Below, piece after piece: positions 15,522-24,546 of a stretch of 64,000 nt of DNA. Below the pieces are notes generated by a model. That model worked only from the letters and a program-made list of their open reading frames with translations. It searched no databases and was not told the DNA's origin. Source of the stretch: Nesterenkonia sp. Act20 (GTDB lineage Bacteria; Actinomycetota; Actinomycetes; Actinomycetales; Micrococcaceae); NCBI RefSeq assembly GCF_019173455.1, contig NZ_JADPQH010000001.1, forward strand, positions 806,001-870,000. The letters are read 5' to 3'. Numbering within the stretch: the stretch's first letter is position 1; every line of letters starts with the position of its first letter. Both the position numbers and the translations under genes were made by a program.

Positions 15522-15950
15522 TCAGTCCACCGGGACGAAGAGCTCCTGGCCCGGTGAGAGCTCGGAAGAACTCAGGTCATTGAGCTCGGCGATCTGTCCG
15601 ATCAGCACCTGGGTGCGCTCCTCGGACTCCACCGCATTGGCCACGCTCCAGAGCGTGTCCCCCGCACCGACGGTGATGACCTGGGCTTCGACGCCGGGAG
15701 CCTCGGCCGAGGAGGCCTGGGCCTGGTTCAGCAACGAGGTGGCCAGCATCATGGCGCCGAGGATCAGGAAGGCCAGTGCAGCCAGTGTGGGAAGGCCAAG
15801 GAGCAGGAAGCGTCCGCGGCGGGTGAGGTGCAGGGCGCCGGCTGACGAGGCGTGGCTGTGTGGTTCGGTGACGCGCGCCGCAGGGGTGGACACTGCGGAG
15901 ACGCTGGGCGCGGTGACAACAGGTGCAAGAGCAAGCTGTGCTGTACGCAT
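15522..15950 (-). CDS. LysM-domain membrane protein under LexA control (YneA-like)
   Basis: A 142-residue protein with a cytoplasmic N-terminus, one membrane segment at ~48-72 (FLLLGLPTLAALAFLIL) and an extracellular LysM peptidoglycan-binding domain at ~90-140 (VGAGDTLWSVAN...LSPGQELFVPV). It diverges from lexA and has a near-consensus LexA box 18 bp before its start. The same topology and location are known for YneA and related SOS-induced cell-division suppressors; function here is inferred from that. Confidence 0.75.
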   Translation of the reverse strand: MRTAQLALAPVVTAPSVSAVSTPAARVTEPHSHASSAGALHLTRRGRFLLLGLPTLAALAFLILGAMMLATSLLNQAQASSAEAPGVEAQVITVGAGDTLWSVANAVESEERTQVLIGQIAELNDLSSSELSPGQELFVPVD

Positions 15951-15967
15951 GGGGAAGAACCTTTCAA

Positions 15968-15983
15968 TCGAACGTGTGTTCTA
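15968..15983. promoter_or_regulatory. LexA box TCGAAC-GTGT-GTTCTA upstream of the LysM gene
   Basis: Matches 11 of 12 arm positions of the actinobacterial SOS box TCGAAC-N4-GTTCGA. It is 18 bp before the ATG of the LysM gene, where bound LexA would block transcription. Confidence 0.8.
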
Positions 15984-16071
15984 TTTCTAGCACATAGTTT
16001 CGAAGCTTGGCCAGACTCGCCGCGGAATCAATGGAATATCTCTACGGTTTCGCGTAACCTGAGCGCCAAGT

Positions 16072-16087
16072 TCGAAGTGATCTTCGA
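16072..16087. promoter_or_regulatory. LexA box TCGAAG-TGAT-CTTCGA upstream of lexA
   Basis: A perfect palindrome with the same 16-bp layout as SOS boxes but G/C in place of C/G at the inner arm ends. It lies 70 bp before lexA, consistent with autoregulation. The rest of the 206-bp gap between the LysM gene and lexA shows no gene. Confidence 0.65.
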
Positions 16088-16156
16088 TCCGAATCTCACC
16101 GTGAACAGTTCATCAGCAGGGTCTGACACGGACGGCGACGCAACCAGGAGGCGGCA

Positions 16157-16876
16157 ATGGCGCAGGACACCAAGGGCACATCGGCGGCGCCGCGACTGAC
16201 GGATCGGCAGCGTCAGATCGTCGACGTCATCCAGGCGTCGCTCGCGGAGCGCAGCTACCCACCGTCGATGCGTGAGATCGGTGACGCGTGCGGCCTTGCT
16301 TCGCTCTCCTCGGTGACCCACCAGCTGGCCCGGCTTCAGGAGCTGGGGTACCTGATGCGGGTGCCCGGACGTCCGCGGGCCATGGAGGTGCTGCGGGACT
16401 CCACAGGCAAGCTGCTGCTGAGCGAGCCCACCCCGGAGGCCGAGCCTGCTTCCGAGGACACCGTGGTGGACCTGCAGGGGTACCGGGTGCAGTCGGACAG
16501 CCGGATCTCAGAGATTCCCATGGTCGGTCAGATCGCTGCAGGTGGGCCGATCCTCGCCGATCAGCAGGTCGAGGACATCATGCCGCTGCCGCGTCAGCTC
16601 ACCGGAGAGGGCGAGCTCTTCATGCTTCAGGTCCGCGGTGACTCGATGATCGAGGCTGGCATCTTCGAGGGAGACTGGGTCGTGGTGCGTCGCCAGAACA
16701 CCGCGGAGAACGGCGACATCGTGGCCGCGCTGCTGGAGGACGAGGCGACGGTCAAGACGCTCAAGCGCCGCGACGGCCACGTCTGGCTTCTGCCGCAGAA
16801 CCGCCAGTACGAGCCGATCCTCGGCGACGAGTCCACCATCATGGGCAAGGTCGTCACCGTGCTGCGCAGCCTCTGA
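16157..16876 (+). CDS. lexA: SOS repressor LexA
   Basis: A 239-residue SOS master repressor that cleaves itself when RecA is activated. The N-terminal winged HTH ([36 protein letters not shown]) covers ~14-75. The cleavage site is Ala-Gly in VGQIAAGGP near residue 128, the catalytic Ser is in GDSMIEAG near 160, and the catalytic Lys is in ATVKTLKR near 198. GGAGG lies just before the ATG. It diverges from the LysM gene; both have LexA boxes. Confidence 0.97.
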   Translation: MAQDTKGTSAAPRLTDRQRQIVDVIQASLAERSYPPSMREIGDACGLASLSSVTHQLARLQELGYLMRVPGRPRAMEVLRDSTGKLLLSEPTPEAEPASEDTVVDLQGYRVQSDSRISEIPMVGQIAAGGPILADQQVEDIMPLPRQLTGEGELFMLQVRGDSMIEAGIFEGDWVVVRRQNTAENGDIVAALLEDEATVKTLKRRDGHVWLLPQNRQYEPILGDESTIMGKVVTVLRSL

Positions 16877-16888
16877 GCCAGGTCTCCC

Positions 16889-18163
16889 CTAGCTGCCGCG
16901 CGGGACGACCACTGGCGCGTCCCCGGTGGGCGAGGGTGGCTGCTCACGGAGTTGCCGGCCCGTCATGACGTCGAGGATTCCCGACCACCGGTCGGCAATG
17001 GTCCGCTCACTGAGCTCCACCGCTGCAGGGGCCTCTCCCTCGGCAAGGTCGCGCAGCGACCAGATCCCCCGGTGGGGTTCATCGTCAGTCGGTCCCCTGT
17101 CCACGGTCACCGGCAGCCAGTCCATGGAGCGGACCCGGGCGCCGTCGTCGTCGACCTCCACAGTGGCGTAGGCGACCGTGCCGCTGGCAGTCTCCGGAGC
17201 GCAGCAGGCCTCGTCCTGATTCGAGAGGAAGTTGCCCATGGACCACGCCACCCACATGCCCGCCTCCGCCGGGCCTCCCTCGAGGCGCTCCATCGGCTGG
17301 GGCGTGTGGGGGTGGCTGCCGAAGACGGCGTCGATCTCGCCACCGGCAGCGAGCCGCTCACCGTAGTCCCGCTGTGCCTGCGCGGGTGCGTCGGTGTATT
17401 CCTCACCCCAGTGCACCGAGGCGACGACGACGTCCGCGCCCTCCTCCCGCGCTTGGGCGGCCTGCTGGGTGAGCTCGTCGGGACTGACATCGGAGACCCG
17501 CCACGGTTCATCCTCCGGAGGCGGGTACCCCTGATTGTGGAGCATCGTCGTAGCCAGGTGTGCCACGGTCACCTCTCTGCCGCCTCGTTCCAGCGTGTAG
17601 AGCTGGGGTTCAGAAGCTTCGGCCGGGGTGCGCGCGGTGCCTGCATGTCCCAGTCCGGCGGCGTCGAGGACCTCGAGCGTGCGCTCCTGACCGTCGGCCC
17701 CCTGGTCGAAGGAATGGTTGTTGGCGGTGGAGCAGCCGTCGAAACCGACCTCGGCGAGATCGGCGGCGATCTCCGGCGGGGCGGCGAAGACCGGGTATCC
17801 CACCGGCTCCACGCCCTCCGGCGCGATCGGGACCTCCAGTCCGCACAGCGCCAGGTCGGCACCGGCGATGAGATCTTCGACACCGCTCATCAGCGGCGCG
17901 AACGAGTAGTCCTGCTCAGCGGCGAGCTCCGCGGCCTCCTCGAGGAGGTTGTCGTGGAGAAGCACGTCCCCCGTGGCAGCGATGGTGAACTGGTCAGAGC
18001 CGGGCTCTTGGGGTGCGGGGGCTTCGTCAGCGGCGTCGGCCGCGTCACCGCTGTCATCGCTGTTCCCGTCGGCCTGGCCGCAGCCGGAGAGGGCGAAAGC
18101 CGCTGCGAGCACCCCGGCGAGGAACACGGGGGCCGAGCCCCTGGCGCTCTGTGCATCCGGCAT
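16889..18163 (-). CDS. CapA-family lipoprotein (metallophosphatase-like)
   Basis: A 424-residue exported protein. The lipobox FALSGCGQ puts a lipid-anchored Cys near residue 28, and an Asp/Ala/Glu-rich linker follows. The CapA/PgsA metallophosphatase-like domain covers ~55-330: FTIAATGDVLLHDN, STANNHSFDQG, VASVHWGEEY and VFGSHPHTPQP supply the metal ligands. Family members take part in poly-gamma-glutamate capsule synthesis, but many actinobacterial ones have no known substrate; no capsule genes are nearby. It is transcribed divergently from vanY with only 18 bp between start codons, so its promoter must lie within the vanY coding region. Confidence 0.85.
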   Translation of the reverse strand: MPDAQSARGSAPVFLAGVLAAAFALSGCGQADGNSDDSGDAADAADEAPAPQEPGSDQFTIAATGDVLLHDNLLEEAAELAAEQDYSFAPLMSGVEDLIAGADLALCGLEVPIAPEGVEPVGYPVFAAPPEIAADLAEVGFDGCSTANNHSFDQGADGQERTLEVLDAAGLGHAGTARTPAEASEPQLYTLERGGREVTVAHLATTMLHNQGYPPPEDEPWRVSDVSPDELTQQAAQAREEGADVVVASVHWGEEYTDAPAQAQRDYGERLAAGGEIDAVFGSHPHTPQPMERLEGGPAEAGMWVAWSMGNFLSNQDEACCAPETASGTVAYATVEVDDDGARVRSMDWLPVTVDRGPTDDEPHRGIWSLRDLAEGEAPAAVELSERTIADRWSGILDVMTGRQLREQPPSPTGDAPVVVPRGS

Positions 18164-18167
18164 CGTC

Positions 18168-18173
18168 TACGAT
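18168..18173 (+). promoter_or_regulatory. -10 box TACGAT for leaderless vanY-like gene
   Basis: TACGAT followed by 8 nt and GTG 18182. It sits in the 18-bp gap between the divergent capA and vanY-like starts; the same bases on the other strand include the capA Shine-Dalgarno AGGAG. Confidence 0.5.
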
Positions 18174-18181
18174 CTCCTAGC

Positions 18182-18973
18182 GTGGCTACCCGTAACGTTG
18201 TCCTGACGCGCATCCTGGCGGTGGCCGCCTGTGTGACGTTCCTGTTGATCGTAGCGGGCGAGGACGCATCCCAGGACGCTGGACGCAAGGAGAGCTCCGC
18301 GTCAGACGACTCGAGCTCGGCGGACCGAGGGCCTGCGCCCGCACATGCGAGTCCCGACTCCGTCCATGTGCTGGTGAACAAACGGAATCCGCTGAGTCCC
18401 CGGGACTACGCGCCCGATGACCTGCGGAACGTGGACGCGCCCCACGAATTCGCTGACGCTCCCCTGCGCGAGGAGGCAGCGGGAGCCTATGAGGAGCTCC
18501 ATAGGGCGGCGGTCGAGGAGGGTATCGAGCTCTGGGTGACCACGGCTTATCGCGACGAGGACTTCCAGCAGACGCTCTACGAGCAGCGACGCCTCCAGGA
18601 CGGCCCCGAGGCTGCGGACCGGGTCAGCGCGCGACCGGGGCACTCCGAGCATCAGACAGGGCTGGCCGTGGACGTGGCCGACCTGCAGGACCGGGAATGC
18701 TATCTGCACCCCTGCTTCGGCGACTCCGCGCAGGGCCGCTGGCTGGCGGAGCATGCGCACGAGTTCGGCTTCATCATCCGATACCCCGAGGGCGCGGAGG
18801 CGATCACAGGCTTCCACTACGAGCCGTGGCATCTTCGCTACCTCGGAGCAGAGACCGCGGAAGAGGTCCACGAAAGCGGACTCACCCTGGAAGAGTTCTG
18901 GGACCTGCCGCCGGCCTCGGACTATGCGGAGGCGTACGATCCCGACCATGCGGAGGCGTACGCCCCGGACTAG
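18182..18973 (+). CDS. VanY-type D-Ala-D-Ala carboxypeptidase
   Basis: A 263-residue exported zinc peptidase that trims stem peptides of peptidoglycan. A membrane/signal segment at ~8-26 is followed by an Asp/Ser-rich linker. The M15 domain has VTTAYRDEDFQQTLYEQ, the zinc motif SARPGHSEHQTGLAVDV (His...Asp) and FHYEPWHLRYLG with the catalytic Glu and third His ligand. The GTG at 18182 is chosen because it follows a -10 box by 8 nt and opens a plausible signal segment; any longer reading would run antisense through capA. The C-terminus has a duplicated AEAYDPD/AEAYAPD tail. Confidence 0.88.
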   Translation: MATRNVVLTRILAVAACVTFLLIVAGEDASQDAGRKESSASDDSSSADRGPAPAHASPDSVHVLVNKRNPLSPRDYAPDDLRNVDAPHEFADAPLREEAAGAYEELHRAAVEEGIELWVTTAYRDEDFQQTLYEQRRLQDGPEAADRVSARPGHSEHQTGLAVDVADLQDRECYLHPCFGDSAQGRWLAEHAHEFGFIIRYPEGAEAITGFHYEPWHLRYLGAETAEEVHESGLTLEEFWDLPPASDYAEAYDPDHAEAYAPD

Positions 18974-21003
18974 CGCTCCAGGTCGGCGAGTCTGCTCAGC
19001 GCACCGCGGGCGAGATCGCCGTTGACCGTGGGCCAGAAGTCGGGCATGGAGCGCTTGAGGAAGCCCCCGTAGCGCGCCGTGGCCAGGCGCGAATCAAGGA
19101 TCGCCAGCACGCCCTTGTCCTCAGAGGTGCGGATGAGTCGGCCGGCGCCCTGCGCCAGTCGGGTTGCCGCGTGGGTGGCGGCGACCTGCATGAAACCGTT
19201 GCCGCCGTTCTTCGCCACCTCCTGGCTGCGCGCGCTGAGCAGCGGATCATCTGGGCGGGGGAACGGGATGCGGTCGATCGCCACGAGCCGGCAGGCCCGT
19301 CCCGGGACATCGACTCCCTGCCAGAGACTCATTGTGCCGAACAGGCAGGTCTCCTCATCCTCGGCGAATTCGCGCACGAGCGCCGACATCGTGGAATCGC
19401 CCTGACACAGGATCGGGACATCAAGACGCTGACGAAGATCCTCCGCGGCATCCTCGGCGGCACGGCGTGAGGAGAAGAGCGCCAGGGTGGCCCCGCGCGA
19501 GGCCTCGATGAGCCCGGCGAGTTCATCGCGCTGCGCCTGGGCGGTGTTCATCGAGGGTGCTGGCAGGTGCTTGGCCACGTAGAGCACGCCCTGTCTGGGA
19601 TAGTCGAACGGACTTCCGACATCGACGGCGTCCCAGGCGGGAGCCTTCTCGCCGGCCAGGCCGAGCGCGCCGGCCACTGGGTCGAAGCTGTCGCCGATGG
19701 TCAGCGTGGCGGAGGTGAGGATGACCGTGCGGTCTCCGAAGAGTCCTTCGCGCAGCCGTCCAGCCACCGAGGTGGGGGCCACGTAAAGGATCGGCGGCTC
19801 CTCGAGGTCGGCCTCCTGGTAGCCGCGCCCCGGGACGAACGATCCCTGCCTGTTGAGCCAGACGACATCCGGGGTCTCGGGAGATTCCAGGATGCGGTTG
19901 GCGGTCTCGAGCACGGCCTGCATGCGGGACCGCGCCGTGCTTCGGCCAGGATCCGCCTCGCCGTCGCCGGAGGGCTTCGAGTCCGAGAGCGCGGTGCGGG
20001 CGGCGTTGCGGGCCAGCTCCACAGCTTCGCGCTGCTGGGGGTTCAGCCCGCGGGCCAGCAGTCCCGAGTCCACTCGGTGGAAGGCGGCCTCCACTGCCGT
20101 GCCTGCGCTCTGCAGCGCGTCCACGTTGATGGCAGTATGGCGGCGCGCCGAGGAGGCCGCTGCCTTGATCATCTGGGCGGAGAGCTGGGCGGTGACGGCA
20201 GAGGTGACACGGTCCGCGAGCTCGTGAGCCTCATCGACGATGACTGCATCGTGGTCGGGCAGCACATCGAGCCCCTCGAAGGCGTCGATGGCGAGCATGG
20301 CGTGGTTGGTGACGACCAGGTCCGCGTCCTTGGCCTTCTCGCGGGCACGTTCGGAGAAGCACTCGGCGGCCATGGGGCATTTGCGGGCGCCGATGCAGTC
20401 CACAGCGTTGACCGAGACGTGCCGCCAGGCGCGGTCGGTGACGCCCGTAGGCAGATCGTCGCGGTCACCGGTCTCGGTGACCTCCGCCCATTCGCGCAGG
20501 GTGACGATCTCGCGGCCCAGCTGCGAACCGGGTTCCAGCGCGGTGGCGCCGGGACCGGGCTCATCGGCGAAGGAGAAGAGAGCCTGCTCGTCGTCGTCCT
20601 CGGGGAAGCCGCCGTCGATCTTGTGCTTGCACACGTAGTTCGAGCGGCCCTTGACCAGTGCGACGTCCACCGGGCGCTCCACGTGGTCGGCGATGTTCTC
20701 CAACAGCCGCGGCAGGTCTCGGCCCATGATCTGGGCCTGCAGAGCCAGCGTGGCGGTGGAGATCAGGACGGGCTTCTCAGCGTCCAAGGCGTGGACCACG
20801 GCGGGCACCAGGTAGGCCAGGGACTTGCCCGTGCCGGTGCCGGCCTGGACCAGCAGGTGTCGGCGCTTGCGCAGCGCCATGGCCACGTGTTCGGCCATGG
20901 TGACCTGCCCGGAACGCTCGACGCCGCCCATGGCGCTCACCGCGCGACCGAGCAGCTCGGTGGTCTCCTTGTGCCCGGTGGACCGCGTGGTGGGCACGCT
21001 CAA
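18970..21003 (-). CDS. DinG-like XPD-family ATP-dependent DNA helicase
   Basis: A 677-residue superfamily 2 helicase with an iron-sulfur cluster that unwinds DNA 5' to 3'. Walker A is AGTGTGKSLAYL near residue 56. Four Cys ligands occur between NYVCK and DCIGARKCPMAAECF (~125-215). The DEAH box is VDEAHELADR near 265. C-terminal motifs include LFSSRRAAE, SLWQGVDVPG and QGAGRLIR. DinG is SOS-induced in E. coli, but no LexA box was seen here; the gene overlaps hflX by 4 nt and starts with TTG, so it is coupled to hflX. The end overlaps the vanY stop tail to tail. Confidence 0.9.
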   Translation of the reverse strand: MSVPTTRSTGHKETTELLGRAVSAMGGVERSGQVTMAEHVAMALRKRRHLLVQAGTGTGKSLAYLVPAVVHALDAEKPVLISTATLALQAQIMGRDLPRLLENIADHVERPVDVALVKGRSNYVCKHKIDGGFPEDDDEQALFSFADEPGPGATALEPGSQLGREIVTLREWAEVTETGDRDDLPTGVTDRAWRHVSVNAVDCIGARKCPMAAECFSERAREKAKDADLVVTNHAMLAIDAFEGLDVLPDHDAVIVDEAHELADRVTSAVTAQLSAQMIKAAASSARRHTAINVDALQSAGTAVEAAFHRVDSGLLARGLNPQQREAVELARNAARTALSDSKPSGDGEADPGRSTARSRMQAVLETANRILESPETPDVVWLNRQGSFVPGRGYQEADLEEPPILYVAPTSVAGRLREGLFGDRTVILTSATLTIGDSFDPVAGALGLAGEKAPAWDAVDVGSPFDYPRQGVLYVAKHLPAPSMNTAQAQRDELAGLIEASRGATLALFSSRRAAEDAAEDLRQRLDVPILCQGDSTMSALVREFAEDEETCLFGTMSLWQGVDVPGRACRLVAIDRIPFPRPDDPLLSARSQEVAKNGGNGFMQVAATHAATRLAQGAGRLIRTSEDKGVLAILDSRLATARYGGFLKRSMPDFWPTVNGDLARGALSRLADLER

Positions 21004-22625
21004 GCTTTCGGCTCGGGCTGGACCTGGTACTCCGAGAGGTCTGCCACCAGTTCGCGGCGAACCAGGACCTTCAACAAGGTGCCCTCCTCGAGGTACTCCG
21101 TGGAGAGGATCTCGGCGTCCTCGGCATGCAGCCGGGAGACGACGTCGCCCTGGGCGTAGGGCACCATGAGGTCCAGCGGCACACTGGGCCGCGGGATGGA
21201 GTTGCTGATCAGCTCCCGGAGCTCCTCGATCCCCTCGCCGGTGTGCGCCGAGACCACGATCGTGTGCGGTTCGCGGCGGCGGATCCGTTCCACCACGTCC
21301 CAGTCGGCGAGGTCGGCCTTGTTCAGCACGATGACCTCGTCCACTTCGTGGGCGTCCACCTCGGCCAGCACCGTGCGCACGGCGCGGATCTGACCCTCGG
21401 GCTCGGGGTGGGAGGCGTCCACCACATGCAGGATGAGATCCGCGTCGGCGACCTCCTCCAGCGTGGAGCGGAAGGCTTCGATGAGCTGAGTCGGCAGCTG
21501 CCGGACGAAGCCCACGGTGTCCGAGAGCGTGTAGCCGATGCCATCGGGGGTGACCGCCTTGCGGGTGGTCGGGTCAAGGGTGGCGAAGAGAGCGTTTTCC
21601 ACCATCACTCCCGCATCGGTGAGCCGGTTCAGCAGCGAGGACTTGCCGGCGTTGGTATAGCCGGCGATGGCCACCGAGGGCACCGCATTGCGCTTGCGGT
21701 TGGCGCGCTTGGCATCGCGGGCGGGCTTCATAGCCGTGATGTCGCGGCGCAGCTTCGCCATCCGCTTATTGATGCGACGACGGTCAAGCTCGATCTTGGT
21801 CTCACCGGGACCACGGGAACCGATGCCGGCCCCGGCGCCGCCCACCTGGCCACCGGCCTGGCGGGAGAGCGACTCGCCCCAGCCACGCAGACGCGGAAGC
21901 ATGTACTCCATCTGCGCGAGCTCGACCTGGGCCTTGCCCTCGCGGGACTTGGCATGCTGGGCGAAGATGTCCAGGATCAGTCCGGTGCGGTCGATGACCT
22001 TGACCTTGACGATGTCCTCCAGGCCGCGACGCTGGGACGGCGCCAGCTCGGAGTCCACCACCACGGTGTCGGCGCCGAGTTCGGCCACCGCTTCGCGGAT
22101 CTCCTCGGCCTTGCCGGAGCCGAAGAACGTGCCGGGATCGGGCTTGGCCCGGCGCTGAAGGAAGCCGTCCAGGACGGTGGAGCCCGCGGTCTCGGCCAGA
22201 GCCGAAAGCTCGCGCAGCGAGTATTCCGCCTCAGCGACGGTCCCTTCGCCCCAGAGGCCAGCGAGCACGACGCGCTCGAGTCGAAGCTGGCGGTACTCGA
22301 CCTCGGAGACGTCTTCGAGCTCGGTGGAGAGTCCGTCGACGCGGCGCAGGGAGCGCCGTTCGAGCAGATCGTAGTTCTCCCCCTCCGAGTCGGAGTGGGA
22401 GGTGTCCTGAGCGAGCTCGCGTGCCTGTTCACCCAGGATGCCGCGGCGCTTGAAGTCCGGCTCGGCCTCGAACCGGGTGGTGCGTTCCGGGGCTTCTTCG
22501 CGCGCTCGGTCAGCCGCGAGGATCCGTTCGATGGTGGCATCCACCGAGGACTGGACATCGTCCTGCGCTGCCTGCTCGTCGGGGGTCTCGCCTGAGGGGT
22601 CTGGCGTGTGGTTCTGCTTGGTCAT
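21000..22625 (-). CDS. hflX: Ribosome-associated GTPase HflX
   Basis: A 541-residue GTPase that splits stalled or stressed 70S ribosomes. The N-terminal HflX domain (~100-300) has GSGKAEEIREAV, VDSELAPSQRRGLE and the Gly-rich GGAGAGIGSRGPGE. The G domain has G1 GYTNAGKSSLLNRL, G3 DTVGF and G4 NKADL. The first ~60 residues are an acidic extension. AAGGAGATC precedes the ATG. It leads a two-gene operon with the DinG-like helicase. Confidence 0.95.
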   Translation of the reverse strand: MTKQNHTPDPSGETPDEQAAQDDVQSSVDATIERILAADRAREEAPERTTRFEAEPDFKRRGILGEQARELAQDTSHSDSEGENYDLLERRSLRRVDGLSTELEDVSEVEYRQLRLERVVLAGLWGEGTVAEAEYSLRELSALAETAGSTVLDGFLQRRAKPDPGTFFGSGKAEEIREAVAELGADTVVVDSELAPSQRRGLEDIVKVKVIDRTGLILDIFAQHAKSREGKAQVELAQMEYMLPRLRGWGESLSRQAGGQVGGAGAGIGSRGPGETKIELDRRRINKRMAKLRRDITAMKPARDAKRANRKRNAVPSVAIAGYTNAGKSSLLNRLTDAGVMVENALFATLDPTTRKAVTPDGIGYTLSDTVGFVRQLPTQLIEAFRSTLEEVADADLILHVVDASHPEPEGQIRAVRTVLAEVDAHEVDEVIVLNKADLADWDVVERIRRREPHTIVVSAHTGEGIEELRELISNSIPRPSVPLDLMVPYAQGDVVSRLHAEDAEILSTEYLEEGTLLKVLVRRELVADLSEYQVQPEPKA

Positions 22626-22855
22626 GATCTCCTTAGGACCAGTTTTCGGGCTGGCCCTGCCCGCTGTGGGTATCCATCCTACGTTCAGCCATGGACACGG
22701 GTAAGTGCGCGGGGCCGTTGTGGATACGCTGCGGGACTTGTTCGAGGATGTGGATGAATTCCGTCGCCGACACAGAGGTCCGGCGGGCTGGTGAGGGGTG
22801 ACTCAACCGCGAGGGCGGGAGTACGTCAGGTGAATCCACATGACGTCTAGTCTAC

Positions 22856-22861
22856 TACGAT
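22856..22861 (+). promoter_or_regulatory. -10 box TACGAT for leaderless methyltransferase gene
   Basis: TACGAT followed by 7 nt and GTG 22869. The 243-bp gap from hflX (22626-22868) holds this promoter and the hflX promoter; no convincing gene was found in it. Confidence 0.5.
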
Positions 22862-22868
22862 TCACCCT

Positions 22869-23486
22869 GTGAGCTCCCAGCATTATTTCTCCGCTTCTCC
22901 CGAGGGCCCCTTCACCCGCCGCCGAGTGGAGGTGACGCTCGACGGACGTCCTGTGGCGGTCAACACCGCGGGCGGGATCTTCTCCCCGGAGGGAGTGGAC
23001 AAGGGCACCGCGGTGCTGCTCAAGCACGCCCCGGATCCTGCAGCGACGGGCAATCTGCTGGACATCGGCTGCGGCTGGGGTCCCATCGCGCTGGTGCTGG
23101 CGATGCGCTCTCCGGAGGCGACCGTCTGGGCGGTGGATGTCAACGAACGCTCCCGGGCACTGTGCTCGGAGAACGCCGAGGCACTGGGACTGAGCAATGT
23201 CCGGGTGATGGCACCCGAAGAGGTCCCCTCCGATCTGCACTTCGAGACCATCTGGTCCAATCCCCCGATCAGGGTGGGCAAGCAGGCCCTTCATGACCTG
23301 CTCGCACACTGGCTGCCACGGCTGCAGCCCGGCGGGGAAGCATGGCTCGTGGTGCAGAAGAACCTCGGTGCAGACTCGCTGCTGACCTGGATCGGCGAGA
23401 TGCTGAGCCCTGCGGCGGGAGAGTTTCGCAATGAACGCGCGGAGACCTCCAAGGGATTCCGTCTGCTGCGGATCGCCCGAACCTAG
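22869..23486 (+). CDS. RsmC-like class I methyltransferase
   Basis: A 205-residue SAM-dependent methyltransferase of the RsmC/RlmG type that methylates guanine in ribosomal RNA. N-terminal HYFSASPEGPFTRR and GGIFSPEGVDKGT are typical of the single-domain bacterial form. SAM-binding motif I is LLDIGCGWGP, an acidic motif VWAVDVNERS follows, and the substrate motif is SNPPIRVGK (NPPF-like). Starts at GTG 22869, probably leaderless, and converges with dapF. The exact target nucleotide cannot be read from sequence. Confidence 0.85.
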   Translation: MSSQHYFSASPEGPFTRRRVEVTLDGRPVAVNTAGGIFSPEGVDKGTAVLLKHAPDPAATGNLLDIGCGWGPIALVLAMRSPEATVWAVDVNERSRALCSENAEALGLSNVRVMAPEEVPSDLHFETIWSNPPIRVGKQALHDLLAHWLPRLQPGGEAWLVVQKNLGADSLLTWIGEMLSPAAGEFRNERAETSKGFRLLRIART

Positions 23487-23507
23487 CGGACTGGGCTGCT
23501 CCGCGGC

Positions 23508-24497
23508 TCAGCTCAGGATGCCGCGGAGCACCAGCTCGGCGGGGCCTGCGAGCTCGACATCCTCGGCGCCGTCGGGCCGAGCGGTGAAGCGGACCGTCAC
23601 CTGCCCTCCGGGCACGTCGACCTTCCAGGCAGTGACCGAGTCATCCGAGGCCCAGACGCGCACCGCCGCTGCTGCCGCACAGGCGCCAGTGCCGCAGGAC
23701 ATGGTCTCGCCCACCCCGCGCTCGTGCACCCGCATCCTCACCCGTCCCACCGGCTCCCCCGCCGCGTCTGTGCTCACCAGCGGGTCCGCCGGCACGACGA
23801 ACTCCACGTTGGTTCCGTGGGGCGGCACGGGATCGACCTTGGGCTCCTCGTGCAGGTTGAGACCTTCGAGCACATCGAGGTCACCGAGGGCGACGACGGT
23901 GTGCGGATTGCCCATCGAGATGCTCAGCGCCGGCCGGGGCTCGTCCAGTCCGGAGGCGATCACGAGCGAATCGGAGGCGTTGGAGGAGGCAAGCTCGGGG
24001 TCGATGAAGGACCAGACGCCCATCCCGATCGCGTAACCCTCGGGGACCTTCCGCACACTGCGCAGTCCCGCGCGGGTCAATACCGGAAGCTCCTGCCCCT
24101 CGGAGAGCTGCACTAGGTCCTCTGCGATCAGGAAGTGCGCGAAGGCGCGGACACCGTTGCCGCACATCTCGGCGATCGAACCGTCTCCGTTGCGGTAGTC
24201 CATGAACCACAGCGGCGCATCTTCGGTGCTGGTCAGCTCGGGGTCCTCGGCGAGCATCCGGGAGACTGAGGCATCGCCAGAGACCCGGTGGGCCGGCACG
24301 GCGCGGATCACGCCGTCACCGCCGATCCCGAGGTGGCGGTCGCACAGCGCGGCCACCTGATGGGCTTCGAGCTCATGCTCGCCGAGACGATCCGCAAGCA
24401 TCACGAAATCGTTGCCGGTGGCATGGGCCTTGGTGACGGTGATGCCGGCAAGCGCATCGAGGCCGGTCAGGTGGTGGGCCACGCGATTCTCCTTCAT
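23508..24497 (-). CDS. dapF: Diaminopimelate epimerase
   Basis: A 329-residue PLP-independent epimerase that turns LL- into meso-diaminopimelate for peptidoglycan and lysine. Both catalytic cysteines are seen: MCGNGVRAF near residue 135 and SCGTGACAAA near 275, with substrate-contact GNDFVML and DYRNGDGS. It is somewhat longer than the ~280-residue norm because of an N-terminal extension and an insert after IRAVPAH. ATG 24497 is the only ATG that avoids miaA overlap; its Shine-Dalgarno is poor. Last gene of recA-recX-miaB-miaA-dapF. Confidence 0.94.
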   Translation of the reverse strand: MKENRVAHHLTGLDALAGITVTKAHATGNDFVMLADRLGEHELEAHQVAALCDRHLGIGGDGVIRAVPAHRVSGDASVSRMLAEDPELTSTEDAPLWFMDYRNGDGSIAEMCGNGVRAFAHFLIAEDLVQLSEGQELPVLTRAGLRSVRKVPEGYAIGMGVWSFIDPELASSNASDSLVIASGLDEPRPALSISMGNPHTVVALGDLDVLEGLNLHEEPKVDPVPPHGTNVEFVVPADPLVSTDAAGEPVGRVRMRVHERGVGETMSCGTGACAAAAAVRVWASDDSVTAWKVDVPGGQVTVRFTARPDGAEDVELAGPAELVLRGILS

Positions 24498-24546
24498 AGC
24501 TTCGAAGCGGACGATGGACGCAGGACCCTGCGCCGTCTCACTTGGT

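Noticed and set aside
16952-18181. Long open frame upstream of and in frame with the vanY-like gene
   Set aside because: It runs antisense through capA, which has clear family motifs. High-GC third positions keep the opposite frame open. Only the part from GTG 18182 reads as a protein.
19567-21159. A 530-codon rightward open frame across the DinG-like helicase and hflX end
   Set aside because: Antisense shadow of dinG. It has no motifs and its composition is that of mirrored codons.
22705-22794. Possible 29-residue rightward peptide with an amphipathic look (GTG start)
   Set aside because: No ribosome site or -10 box at the right distance; too short to judge without conservation data.
22633-22839. 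Possible 68-residue leftward gene in the hflX upstream gap
   Set aside because: No ribosome site, no recognisable pattern, and it would cover the hflX promoter and leader.
22719-22840. Three TGTGGAT/ATCCACA motifs suggesting DnaA boxes
   Set aside because: None matches the actinobacterial consensus TTGTCCACA; spacing and orientation are irregular. Unlike the pair at 5762 they are probably chance.
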